A stretch of DNA of 64,000 bases. Origin: Drosophila pseudoobscura. Taxonomy: Eukaryota; Arthropoda; Insecta; Diptera; Drosophilidae. Position 1 is the stretch's first letter, and the number at the start of each line of letters is the position of its first letter. Where the stretch lies: positions 19,481,001-19,545,000 of the forward strand of contig NC_046681.1 in NCBI RefSeq assembly GCF_009870125.1, read 5' to 3'. This document shows positions 1 through 10,071 of the stretch, in pieces. Both the position numbers and the translations under genes were made by a program. The notes under the pieces are model-generated. The model saw only the letters and a program-made list of their open reading frames with translations. It was not told the DNA's origin and did no database searches.

Positions 1-830
1 CCACGGCCACGGATGAGTATGCCGAAATGGAGAACAGCGTTCAGGACCTGGTCCTGGGCCAGAGCAAGCCGAAGCGTTCGCGCTACTACCGTCGCTATCC
101 GTGGAAGCGTCACAACAAGAATCGCGGGTAGGTCTCCATTTCCATCCCACACAACCATCCAAAACACTCCAATCTCCCCCAAAAACACTTGCTAGCTTTG
201 CCATAGTCTTAGATCCCTAGTTACCTTTTCCCCCGCTACCCCCCCAACGTTTTTGTTTGTAGTTAGTGAATGTTTTTGGTAGTAGCTTAAACCCAGGATA
301 ACCTTCTAGTTTTTTTTTTTGTTTCGAAACCATAGAAATAATCAGGGGAATGTTGCTCAAAGCGCCAGCAGAGGATTCCCCAAAAACCTAAGCTTCAAAA
401 CCATAGTTTCCGATCTGAATCCGTTCTGGCCTTTTGAGGAGCAACCCCGAACATAAAATGTCTATAACATGTCTAATGCCATCTCTAAGAGTCTCTCTAG
501 GCCACACACAGAAAGACACACTGAAACCGAATCCCAACTGAGAACCAACCAACCCTCTGCGAATATTACTACCGTCTAATGAACGTGATATCGTGAAAGA
601 TCTTTCTAATTACATAACTGTTATCCATTATCAGTTCTTACATGAATTCTATCAACAGCAACTATGAACCGGAGCTGCGTTACGCCTGTACGCCCAGCAA
701 GGAGGATATCCTGAAGCTTCTCATCAATCTCCATGAGAATCGCAAGGGCAATCACAGCAAGACCGTGAACTTTTGCAATCGCAAGCGTCCGGCCAAGGCG
801 GTCTTCACCAATATACGATTTCTGGGCTAA
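1..830 (+). CDS. 3' end of an unrecognised basic, possibly secreted/neuropeptide-like protein (5' partial)
   Basis: The reading frame enters at base 3 and runs to a donor GTAGGT at 128, so the first visible exon ends at 127. The last exon is 635-830, after the acceptor ATCAG at 631-634, and codon phase is kept across the 507-bp intron (GG|T). The visible protein is very basic, with clusters such as KPKRSRYYRRYPWKRHNK, a stretch with two cysteines, and a C-terminal end AVFTNIRFLG directly before TAA. KR/RR pairs are potential prohormone-convertase sites, and a C-terminal Gly after RFL could be an amide donor, so a neuropeptide or processed secreted protein is possible. That is inference: no signal peptide is visible because the 5' end lies outside the window. 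I do not recognise the family. AATAAA signals at 1328 and 1453 could end the transcript. Confidence 0.7.
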
Positions 831-2692
831 GAAGAAGACGGACTCTCCTATAGGACCCTAGAGGACACACACACACACACAGACACACAGCCACACACAC
901 GTACAGAGGACACACATATGTATACCAAGCATCAATTGTATATTGCTGACAAAGTCGAGCGCTAAACTGGAGAACAACAAGCACTAACAATTAGCCTAAA
1001 CTAACTAACTAAATACTAACTAAAGCAAACTTTGTAGAGAACATTTAGAGCGGATATCTCGCGCACCTTCCTGCCCTCGCCCCCACAACCCCTTCTACCT
1101 TAACTCTAATTGTAGACAATTAAAACTTTTATAGTAGCTCTCAATGTGTTGTATATACTAACTATTTAGACAAAGTTCTATTGTTCTCGTTCTCGTTCCA
1201 AGTGTTAATTGCTAAACGAAACGATTACGAACAAAAAATATATGTTGCCATATCATTAAAACGTTTTAATCGTCCCGTGAACGGTCCCGTCTCTCCCTCA
1301 CGGTCCAAGCCACGAGTATTATAATCCAATAAACGGAGCCCCGCAACTAAATATCATTGCTATATCAATGTGTATATATATACCGATATATCTACGTGTG
1401 TACTAATATCTATGTGTATGTATTATCTGCTATATATAATGTAAAGTCGATAAATAAATCCTTAAAATACAATTATTCCTGTGCAATTATATACGGCAAA
1501 GTGAGTTTTTCTTTCGATTGGGTGGAAAGAAGAGAGATCAGATAATGGAGAAGAATGTGTCAACAAATCCAACAAATAAAGATTGTTTTCTCGAAATTAA
1601 TTGAAGAACAATTATTTCAAAAGAGTATTTCACAGCAGAAAAAATTAGAGGAAGTGAATAATATCTTTCATTAATATTATAGGGATAGCAATCAGATTTA
1701 GATAAGAAATTTATAAGAAGAACTTATAAATGTAAAGGAAAAGCAAAGAAAGTTTAGGAATACTTTAGTGCCTGGACTCGAAACACAACGTAACATGATT
1801 CCAGATCTGCACAACTGTTTAATGATTCCTGATGTTTCGAATCTTCTTAAATACACACGATTAATAAGATTCGAATGCTTCGGAGTTCCATGAGACACTT
1901 GGCTATGGTTGCGAATTAGCTATTGATTCACGCAAATACTATGCGAGAGCATTTCTATTAAATATGAAAGGCGAGTACTTTGTTTAGTACTAAGATCTTT
2001 TCTTTGGCACTAATCCAATGCCTTGTCCCAATTACCATTAAATTTCCTTGAAGATTCAAGGTTAGATCTTTGGAGGCTAACTTTCCAGAGAATACAATGA
2101 CTCAAAGAGAGATTTTGTAAGCCTCGACCATGTCCACTTCCATTACAAATCCCCTTCTTTGTTTATCCCACATAAGTACTGTGATTGTGGCAACGAGGTG
2201 ACACCTTGGATGGAAGTGTGAATGCTAGAATGCTGGCAAGGCGCTAGCGCCGGCACTGGTACTGGCTCTGCCCTGACATTGAGCAGAGATTCTCGGTGCT
2301 CTGGTGTTTGCTCTCAGACAACAACTTGCCACAGAGGTTATCTATATGAAGAGACCGAGCTGCTGTGGATGACAGCGGAAGCGGGTAGCGGCACTGTAAG
2401 TGGGTGGGGAGGAGGGCCAGGCGGGAAGCTCGTGCCTCATTCTTGGTAATGACCACAGTGCGTGTGAGAGTGCCCCACACCGATGACTAAGCAGATAGAG
2501 AGAGACTACAGGCAAGGCACTTTTTCTGTCATATATTTCATGCATTTGGTATGACGTCAACACAATTGCCTCGTGGAGATACAAAGATACAGATACAGAG
2601 AGCTAAGATCGCAGATTAGGGGATAGAACACACAAAGCCGCGTCATCTACTTGATGAAACAATATTCAACTACATTAAATACTCCGCTCCGC
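831..2692. other. 3' UTR and intergenic DNA
   Basis: A CA-repeat lies at about 863-899, and candidate poly(A) signals AATAAA at 1328-1333 and 1453-1458 mark the likely 3' UTR of the upstream gene. The rest is AT-rich with only short unsupported ORFs. A perfect CRE-like palindrome TGACGTCA is at 2552-2559. No gene seen. Confidence 0.5.
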
Positions 2693-4888
2693 CTAGCCAA
2701 AGATATTGGGGAACCAGCTCCTCAGCGGGGAAAAGCACAGCGGTTTCGTCAGCCAGAGTGTGTCCACGGATAGCTTCAGGACCTCCATGTAGTCGAATGT
2801 GCAGCTGCTCTGCTCAAAGGCCTTCGTCGCCAGCTGGGATTGAGGCTGTGTCTGTGTCTGGGTCTGGGATAGCGCCTGTGGCTGTACTTGCACTCCAACA
2901 GGAAGTTTGTCCTCTTCGTCGTCCAAGGCAGAGCGGGCAAAAGCCTCGTCGCCATCAAAGTAGTAGAACTCCTTGCGCGTGGAGTTCGTTTCGACCACCC
3001 GCGAAGGCTGATGTTCATCCAAGCCCCGAGCCCAGGACACGCGTCTGCTTTGACGATATGGAGAGGCAGCAAATGGCAGTGGATAGCCTGGATTCAAGTA
3101 TCCCGGGTAGCCTCCTTGCATGGGCCAGATCTGAGAGTGCAGTGGCTGCTGCAGCGAAGGATATCCCCCTTGGGGCCAGAGGCCTAGACCTAGACCCAAG
3201 CCTGCCTGCGGTTGCTGTTGTTGCTGCGGCTGCTGTTGCAGACCTCCGCCCAAGCCCAGTCCAAAGCCAGCTCCGGGATCCTGACGGCAGCCATCGGAGT
3301 CCTGGTCCTGGTATATCTCCAGCAGGAAGCCATTGGAAGTTGTGCTGCCCGACTGACCCATCCGCATGCGCAATGCCTTGCGGCCCTGGCCCCAGTGGGA
3401 TTTGTGGACATAGCCGGAACGACAGCCGCAATACCGTTGGCCATCCAGTTCCAAGAAGTCGCCAGTGCAGGATTGTTGTCCACCCAAGCCTCCACTGAAA
3501 CCGCCTCCTCCAAAGCCTCCTCCCAATCCGCCACCGATGCCTGCTCCACCCAGGCCTCCAGCAATTCCGTTTCCTATTCCTCCTGAATTCTGGCCAAAAT
3601 CAAAGAACTTGAACTGAATCCTCAGACGGCAGACGTTCGGGGAACTCTTCTCGATGTAGAACACGCAATCTCTCTGTTGATTTGGCAGCAAGGCGTTCAG
3701 GACAGTCCTTGGAAAGCCAGGACTCGACAGATAGAAGTGATTCTGATTGAAGCTACTGGAGCAGCACAGATCCAGCGATCCGCCAAACTGCTGCAGACCC
3801 TGGGAGTCGTAGTCCTTGAGGGTCACCGCCTGAGGCTGGAAGGCACTTGTTTGATACTGGTCAGAGATTAGCGGCAATTGTTGCTGCTGCTGTTGCAATT
3901 GTTGCTGCTGCTGCTGTTGTTGCAGTGGATTCTGTTGCAGAAGTTGCTGCTGCTGTTGCAATTGTTGCAGCTGTCGCTGTTGCTGCAGTTGCTGCTGCTG
4001 TAGAAGGTTCTGCTGTTGTAAGGGATTCTGCTGCAAAAGTTGTTGCTGCTGTAGGTATTGCTGCTGCTGCTGCTGCAGAAATTGCTGCTGTTGTTGCAAC
4101 AGTTGCTCCTTCTGCTGTTGTGGCACACAGGGCGGTGAGTGCTGGGGTGGCAGTCCTACAGGGGGCAGGTAGAAGCCTCCAGGTGGTCCTCCTTGGGGAT
4201 AGAGTGGAGGCGGCACAGAAGCAGGCCAGCCCACGTTGAATCCCCAAGGACTTTGCTGGGTAAAGTTCAATGGCAGCTGCTGTTGCGGCTGCTGTGGCTG
4301 CAGAAGATGGTGATGATGATGTTGCTTCTTAGACGGCAGTTTGGCATTCACTTGCACCGTGTCATCATCACCCACATCCACACCGTCCTCGTCGTCGGCA
4401 TCCAAGCCCCGGGCGGCCAGGTCCTCTCTCTCACAGGCCAAACGCGTAACCAGCAGACGGAAGCCTCCTCCTGTAGTCCATGGCGATTCGTCGCTGAGGA
4501 AGCGCAACCGCAGGACGCCGTCGGGTGTGTGATACTTCTTGATGCCCAGCACCTGACCGCAGAGCACATCCATGTCCTCGCCGTCGTTCTCCAGGCCAAT
4601 AGCCAGGTAATCCCGGCTGCACTTCTCCGAGAGTTCTAGCTTAAAGTCGAGGAATTGGATGTGGAACTTGGTGGGGCAGCGGTAGGGCGAGCGTATCACG
4701 TAATCCCAGCAGGTGTTCACCGGATAGTTGTCCGGATAGTTGGGCGACTCGATGAGGCTCTGCCGCTGCCTGTAGATGCCATGGAGCCCGCACTGGGGCA
4801 GCTCATCGTGCACGGCTGCCTGGAGTCCCCCACAGACGAGACTCAGCACGAACGCAATAATTGCTGGTGGTAGCTCCTTGAGGGCCAT
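2693..4888 (-). CDS. Secreted two-CUB-domain protein with polyglutamine linker
   Basis: Single-exon ORF of 731 residues counted from the Met at 4888. That start is chosen because it is followed at once by a signal peptide (MALKELPPAIIAFVLSLVCG). An in-frame upstream Met at 5074 would add 62 non-secretory residues. CUB1 spans about residues 33-151, with paired Cys and SPNYPDNYP near its start. Next come an acidic stretch, a His run (190-194), a Pro-rich part and a long polyQ tract (260-337, DNA 3878-4111). CUB2 spans about 375-526 and is interrupted by a Gly-rich insert (about 433-471). After it come another Q/G/L-rich section and a short Cys-containing tail ending PNIFG. CUB domains mediate extracellular protein binding. 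No protease domain is visible, so the role is unknown. Repeat length is likely polymorphic. Confidence 0.8.
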   Translation of the reverse strand: MALKELPPAIIAFVLSLVCGGLQAAVHDELPQCGLHGIYRQRQSLIESPNYPDNYPVNTCWDYVIRSPYRCPTKFHIQFLDFKLELSEKCSRDYLAIGLENDGEDMDVLCGQVLGIKKYHTPDGVLRLRFLSDESPWTTGGGFRLLVTRLACEREDLAARGLDADDEDGVDVGDDDTVQVNAKLPSKKQHHHHHLLQPQQPQQQLPLNFTQQSPWGFNVGWPASVPPPLYPQGGPPGGFYLPPVGLPPQHSPPCVPQQQKEQLLQQQQQFLQQQQQQYLQQQQLLQQNPLQQQNLLQQQQLQQQRQLQQLQQQQQLLQQNPLQQQQQQQQLQQQQQQLPLISDQYQTSAFQPQAVTLKDYDSQGLQQFGGSLDLCCSSSFNQNHFYLSSPGFPRTVLNALLPNQQRDCVFYIEKSSPNVCRLRIQFKFFDFGQNSGGIGNGIAGGLGGAGIGGGLGGGFGGGGFSGGLGGQQSCTGDFLELDGQRYCGCRSGYVHKSHWGQGRKALRMRMGQSGSTTSNGFLLEIYQDQDSDGCRQDPGAGFGLGLGGGLQQQPQQQQQPQAGLGLGLGLWPQGGYPSLQQPLHSQIWPMQGGYPGYLNPGYPLPFAASPYRQSRRVSWARGLDEHQPSRVVETNSTRKEFYYFDGDEAFARSALDDEEDKLPVGVQVQPQALSQTQTQTQPQSQLATKAFEQSSCTFDYMEVLKLSVDTLWLTKPLCFSPLRSWFPNIFG
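3878..4111 (-). repeat. CAG/CAA (polyglutamine) tract inside the CUB gene
   Basis: Imperfect trinucleotide repeat of CAG/CAA codons, read on the minus strand as polyQ interrupted by Leu, Asn-Pro and Phe/Tyr. The antisense frames read as polyAla/Val or polySer and give long spurious ORFs. Confidence 0.85.
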
Positions 4889-6811
4889 GTGTCCGATGTG
4901 TCCGTCCGCTGTTAAAACGCTCTGAAACGCAACTAACTCGTTGCGGTTCACTTCGCAGTTCGAACTGCTGTTTGCCTCCGAAAATATGTGGGGTGCGTCG
5001 CTTGGGTTTTCACTCTGCCGCAGGCCCAAACAATTTGCACTTTTGTTTGTCGACCGCACAACAAAAGCCATCACTTGTCCCCCAGACTGGGCCTCATCTC
5101 ATTCATAACTGGCATTTTAGTTCACTGAACCTGTTGCCAAGTAGGGAGTACTCCTAACAGGTGGACAGCATGTATTCGAGGTGCCAAAAGCCTCATAAAA
5201 ACACCAACCATTAGATTGCATTCCAAGCTAAAGTTTGGCAGAGATGATTCACCCACATGTGAGGGGAGGGTTCTTCCATCATCAAGATCATACAAATATG
5301 CCGAGTGCATATCTAATCACCATTCATTCTTATTCTTGTGCCATTCATCAGAAGTCTCCTGCGACTTCTGGGGTAGCTCCTCCGTTTATGATCTACCATC
5401 ATCCAAGATCATATAAGTCGCATTTCATTTCGGGGCAGAACATATACCACCGGATAATCCCCTTAGCTATAAAGTTGATGTGTCGCACTTATCGCTCTCA
5501 CTTGTTTGTTTGTTCTGGCAGCTGTTTAAATATTTTCCTCTTGGGTTGTTGCTTAAAATCGGAAGTTTGCCCCGTGTAAAACCATTTCCAACTCTCACTT
5601 CACAAACATTGATCAAAAACGAAACGTTTTATATTTCCGCTGGGTTCGGGGCTCCATAGCCATGGCACTTATGTAACTGCCGATGAGCTAAACGCAAATA
5701 TTTCGAGTCGTGGGAGCGTCTTGCATCTTGCCTACAACAAAACAAAAACAGTGTCAAGTAAATAAAACAGCTTTTTGTGACCATACCATATATATCTCCT
5801 CTTGGCTTGCTTTTGGCTGTTGACATGGGGAATTACCATGAATCCTACCCAGAATTTGGCAAAGACTTTGCCTGATAAGCGGTGCTATGCAGATTTCTAA
5901 GCTTCTAAGAGAGCAGAAGCAGGTCCCAAAGGCCTGCCAGGTGTGGTTTATAGCTTTAATTTCAGGGTCAACTTATAGTCATCATTTACTTAAAGTCTCG
6001 GATTCCTAAATTAAATTGAGAAACTCATAAGAAATACAATTTATGACTATATCGGTGTGGAGAAAGATCTATAAATCAGAAAAGGAGTTTCGAATGAATA
6101 GAACCAAAAAACGATCACATTATTATACGCCTTTCGCTTGGTCTAGCCTAAGAATATTATAGAAAATCTTGGGATCTTGATATATAAAGCTCTGATAAAA
6201 GGTGTTCAATTTTTCTTTCAAAGGCATAACAGTCATTATTTTCCAGGTCCAAGGTCCAAATCTCTCTGAATTTTTTTCTTTGAGGAGATTGCTAAAATTC
6301 GTTATCCATTTCTAAGATATTGTAAGGTATAGTGCCCTATTACCCTACTGATCACTTAGGATCTACAGAGTATTTACAATATTCAACTAAGAATGTTACC
6401 AAGAAAGACAGCCCGTGGAGATTGGGAATTAAGAAAAGCAGTAAAATCTTACAACTTCTCAGACTTTGTAATAACATTTCTATATGTACACCTTATCACT
6501 TGCAAAATAGTGTTCAAATATTATACCCAAAGAAAGTAAGCATGGTCATTACATGGTCTGGAGATAGAATGCTTGACAACAGGGCTCCAGACCTTGACAA
6601 TCATTCGGGGATTAGTCATATTTGCATGCAGCAAGGCGTTAAATGGGCTTCTGTAGAAATTTACGTAGAATGAGCACTCGTAAGCCCTCTAAGAACTTAA
6701 GTTGGGGGAAAAGATAAACGGCGCACACGGTCCGCTCCACTTTCTACTAAATTTTGCGCATCAAATCCCGTGGTACACTTGCACTACGTGACTGCGATCA
6801 AGATTGCGCTT
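4889..6811. other. Intergenic region between the CUB gene and Uro
   Basis: AT-rich DNA without a confident gene. It contains a possible two-exon small gene on the minus strand at 5637-5843 (listed separately) and the unsupported ORF 6332-6673. The 6720-6811 part is the Uro upstream region. Confidence 0.5.
5637..5843 (-). CDS. Possible small two-exon gene (speculative)
   Basis: On the minus strand an ATG at 5841-5843 opens MVIPHVNSQKQAKRRYI. A donor-like GTATGG follows, then a 58-nt intron-like segment with a TTGAC branch-like sequence and a pyrimidine-rich TTTTGTTTTGTTGTAG end, then a second open stretch ending YGAPNPAEI and TAA. Joined in phase, this gives about 51 basic residues. The only evidence is the splice-site quality and an open frame on both sides; codon bias is weak and I recognise no family. 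It could be a chance arrangement. Confidence 0.25.
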
Positions 6812-6850
6812 GTATAAAAAGATCGGACGGGAGGCGATTAGGCATCAGTC
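6812..6850 (+). promoter_or_regulatory. Uro core promoter: TATA box and initiator
   Basis: GTATAAAAAG at 6812-6821 is a strong TATA box. About 31 bp downstream lies TCAGTC (6845-6850), matching the Drosophila initiator consensus TCAKTY. The start codon follows at 6881, leaving a 5' UTR of about 36 nt. The TATA/Inr layout suits a tissue-restricted gene, unlike the Motif 1/6 promoters elsewhere in this window. Confidence 0.8.
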
Positions 6851-6880
6851 AGTCATTATCCGAACAGAATTGCAGTTAGA

Positions 6881-7983
6881 ATGTTTGCCACGCCCCTAAG
6901 ACAGCCCACCAATGCCAGCGGTGCTAGGCCAGCAGTCTCAATTGATGGCCAGGAGACGCCGTTTCAGTACGAGATCACCGATCACGGCTACGGCAAGGAT
7001 GCTGTAAAGGTGCTGCACGTAAGCAGGAAGGGACCCGTGCACACCATCCAGGAGTTCGAGGTGGGCACTCACCTGAAGCTGTACAGCAAGAAGGACTACT
7101 ACCAGGGCAACAACTCGGACATCGTGGCCACCGACTCGCAGAAGAACACCGTCTACCTGCTGGCCAAGAAGTATGGCATCGAGAGTCCCGAGAAGTTTGC
7201 TCTGATGCTGGGGCAGCACTTCCTCAACAAGTACTCGCATGTGGAGGAGGCCCACGTCCATGTGGAGACCTATCCCTGGCAGCGTGTCTGCCAGGAGGAG
7301 ACAAAGTCTGTCAATAATCAGGGTCAGGGCAGCTGCAACAACTTCACTTCCATTGACAATCGCTCGCTGCACAACCACGCCTTCATCTTTACGCCCACGG
7401 CGTTGCACTACTGCGATGTGGTAATCCGTAGGACAGGTGGGTGCCAGGACAATACTAATCGAGTATTACTTAACTCCACTTCCACTTGTGACTTGTAGAT
7501 CCCAAGCAAACTGTCATCACTGGCATCAAGGGCCTTCGCGTCCTGAAGACCACTCAATCCTCGTTCGTCAACTTTGTCAACGATGAGTTTCGCTCGCTGC
7601 CGGACCAATATGATCGCATCTTCAGCACTGTAGTGGACTGCTCCTGGGAGTACTCGGACACAGAGACGGTCAACTTTTCGCGTGCCTGGCAAACGGTGAA
7701 GAATATCATCTTAAGGAACTTTGCCGGAGATCCACAGGTGGGCGTCTCCTCGCCCTCCGTCCAGCACACCCTGTACCTGAGCGAGAAGCAGGTGCTGGAT
7801 GTGATTCCGCAGGTGTCGGTCATCTCCATGACCATGCCAAACAAGCATTATTTCAACTTCGATACGAAGCCTTTCCAGAAGATTGTACCTGGGGACAATA
7901 ATGAGGTTTTCATCCCGGTGGACAAGCCGCATGGCACCATCTATGCCCAGCTGGCCCGCAAGAACATCAGTAGCCATCTATAA
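6881..7983 (+). CDS. Uro: Urate oxidase (uricase)
   Basis: Two exons, 6881-7436 and 7499-7983, with a 62-bp intron (GTGGGT...TTGTAG) and a joined product of 346 residues, normal for uricases. The enzyme oxidises urate to 5-hydroxyisourate on the way to allantoin; in Drosophila it acts in peroxisomes of the Malpighian tubule (family knowledge). Visible features are the N-terminal YGKDAVKVLHV region containing the conserved Lys, ATDSQKNTVY with the conserved Thr, the uricase signature around LKTTQSSFVNF, and MPNKHYFNFD. The C-terminus SHL is a type-1 peroxisomal targeting signal. AATAAA at 8028 lies 45 bp past the stop. The gene has its own TATA promoter and sits tightly before the next plus-strand gene. 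Confidence 0.97.
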
Positions 7984-8359
7984 CACCGATCTTTAGTACG
8001 ATTTAGCATAAATATAGCACAAAATTAAATAAATACGAAAATGTGAGAAAAAGCGCAAACAAAACAATCAAACAATCGATGGGAATAGTATCGGAATGGC
8101 AATCGCAATCGACAGTGCTGCAAAGCACGCCTCGGGGGGCGATTTATTTCCAATTTAAATTCAAATTCAAAAATAGAGTGCTGGAGATATGTGTTAACAA
8201 AATTTGTGCATTTAATTTCTAAATTCTAAAATGAGAGATCAATTTCGTCTAAAATTTTAATTTTTTCAAACTTTTAGCATCATTTGGCATCAAAATTCGC
8301 AACCTAAATTATTTTTGATCCTTAGCAAAATATCAAGAAGATTATAAGCTTGCGGCACG
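7984..8359. other. Uro 3' UTR and short spacer
   Basis: AT-rich. It contains the AATAAA at 8028-8033 and the presumed promoter of the next gene. No TATA box or Motif 1 is obvious. Confidence 0.5.
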
Positions 8360-9406
8360 ATGACACAGCGACTGAATTTGCCTCATATATTGCAAAATCA
8401 GCTGCAGAACGAACCCCGTGTGCAGGGTGGGGGGATTTTTAAGCTGGGCAACAAAAGAGATAAGACCGCCATGAAGATCAAACCGAAGGTACAGATTCCC
8501 AATGATACCTATTTTTCCGAGAAGCCGGATGTGATCAAGACCTTTGATAAAATGGTGTCGACCATACACTCCACCATGAAGGGTAAGTCTTGAGTGGAAA
8601 TTAAGTGCGAATCATCGTAAATCGAGCACGCTGTGGCCACAGCTACTCAACCGCCGCGGAGAGCAATTCCCACGATACCAGCGCCCATAGCTGTGATTCC
8701 GAATGCACCACCACAGAAAACTTTTCGGAAGCGCAGCAAGTCAGTACGCAGCAGGTCCCTCCGCAGTAGATCCGCCTCGCGCGGCAGGTCTGTGGCGCGC
8801 AGCAGGTCCTCGCGCTTCAAAGGAGGCGGCAGTTCCTCCAACCGGGGCAGTACCACGGGTGTGGTGACGACTGGCAATTCGAAAAACCTTCCCCTTTCGG
8901 CCATGAAGGCCGATCTGGACCAGAAGGTAATGGTAATGATGCGGCGCGGATTGAACGATACTGGTGGCAAGAGTTTCCACAATCAGCGTCGCATTCGAGA
9001 GGTGTTGCAGCAGAAGGTAATGCTGGAGCAAATGCTGTTGCAGCACAAGAGACTGCAGCGCGACAGGCAGACCATAGCTCTGGACATACAGCGGATGCGT
9101 CACGATCTGGAAAAGATCCGACACAAGTTGGATACGTCCCTCCAGGGCCTCACAGCTACTCGCACTATCACAGGCACCATAGCGAAGGCTAAGAAGAACT
9201 CAGGCATTAAGGTGGCCTCTTTGGCCTCGGGTCGGCGACCGTTCAGCGCTGCCTCTCCGGGTCGCCGACCTTTCAGGATTGCTTCACCGGGCCGTCGACT
9301 GATGAATGCTGCTTCTCCCAGTAGCCGATCTAGTGGCATCGTTCATAAGCGTCGAATGTCTGATCGCTCGCCATCAAAACGCCGCGGGTCAGGGAAAAAT
9401 TTCTAG
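8360..9406 (+). CDS. Unrecognised basic Arg/Ser-rich protein with SPGRR repeats
   Basis: Two exons, 8360-8582 and 8643-9406, joined across a 60-bp intron (GTAAGT...CCACAG) in phase, giving 328 residues. The N-terminal 75 residues (starting MTQRLNLPHIL) look folded or conserved. Residues about 75-160 are Pro- then Arg/Ser-rich with SR dipeptides. About residues 165-250 are helical and Lys/Arg/Gln-rich, a probable coiled coil (EVLQQKVMLEQMLLQHKRL). The tail carries four imperfect copies of ASPGRRPF-like motifs and ends RRGSGKNF. High positive charge and SPxR motifs suggest a nucleic-acid or chromatin-associated protein, or a sperm nuclear protein; this is inference only. AATAAA is at 9489. Confidence 0.8.
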
Positions 9407-9701
9407 GACTTATGCTATTCTCTAATATTAGCTGGGAGTCTCAAAAACAAACTTTACTTTAAGCAAATCACGGCCTTGAAATCTATTAAATAAAATTAGC
9501 ACAGATTAGCAATCAACATAAAATTAAGTACGTGTTTAAAATAACAAAGGGCTGACGAGAGGGCGGCATTTCTAAATCGACCGCATATCGATACATCGCT
9601 TAAGTGCTGTAAAGTACACAAATGCCCACATGTCATAAATATGTAGTTAATATGTACCAACTATGTAATTACCATGTACGAAAATGTACCTTTTTGTTGA
9701 A

Positions 9702-9980
9702 CTTTTTTGTTTAAACCTTGTTTTAGTCAAATTACAATAAATGGGAGTAGTTGAAAGAAGTAAATCCTGTAGGAAATTGATTCATCAAAAGATTAAAACT
9801 ATGTGGGCACAGTTGAGAGATCTAACTAGCTAGTAATATTCGACGGAATATCAAAAACGAGGAATATGTACAATAGAACTTAATTCGTCAGTATATTTAC
9901 GGTATATTTTCATAACGACACTGTATATTTTGGTATATTTCTGAGAGTCGGACGGTATATTTATCGATCTGGTCACACTG
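9702..9980 (+). repeat. Dispersed repeat, copy A
   Basis: Shares ordered blocks with copies at 37.5-38.5 kb and 55.4 kb: TTTTTTGTTTAA, GTTTTAGTCAAA, ATTGATTCATCAA, TATGTGGGCA, CTAGCTAGTAATATTCGACG, GGAATATCAAAAACGAGGAA, TTCGTCAGTATATTTACGG. It ends in the promoter elements of Brd7-9. Confidence 0.75.
9953..9979 (+). promoter_or_regulatory. Brd7-9 promoter: Motif 6, DRE-like and Motif 1
   Basis: CGGTATATTT at 9953-9962 fits Ohler Motif 6 (KTYRGTATWTTT); further GGTATATTT copies are at 9901 and 9932. TATCGAT at 9962 is DRE-like. TGGTCACACT at 9970-9979 fits Motif 1 (YGGTCACACTR). This combination is typical of Drosophila housekeeping promoters. Confidence 0.75.
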
Positions 9981-10071
9981 ACACACGCGTCTTTTCGCTG
10001 GCTTTTTTTTTCGTTTATATTAAATTAATTTATCACTTGTTTTCCTAACTGGTGGCACATTCACCAGGACC

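Larger units (their letters stand above)
9407..10071. other. Spacer and Brd7-9 promoter region containing a dispersed repeat
   Basis: After the 3' UTR of the upstream gene comes a DRE-like TATCGATA at about 9587, then a copy of the dispersed repeat (9702-9980) ending in Motif 6 and Motif 1 promoter elements. Confidence 0.6.

Noticed and set aside
3847..4239. Plus-strand Ala/Val-rich ORF (130 aa) and nearby Ser/Asn-rich minus frames
   Set aside because: Shadows of the CAG/CAA repeat in the CUB gene; composition is dictated by the repeat.
6332..6673. 113-aa plus-strand ORF upstream of Uro
   Set aside because: AT-ending codons, no domain, and lies in the Uro upstream region; likely chance.
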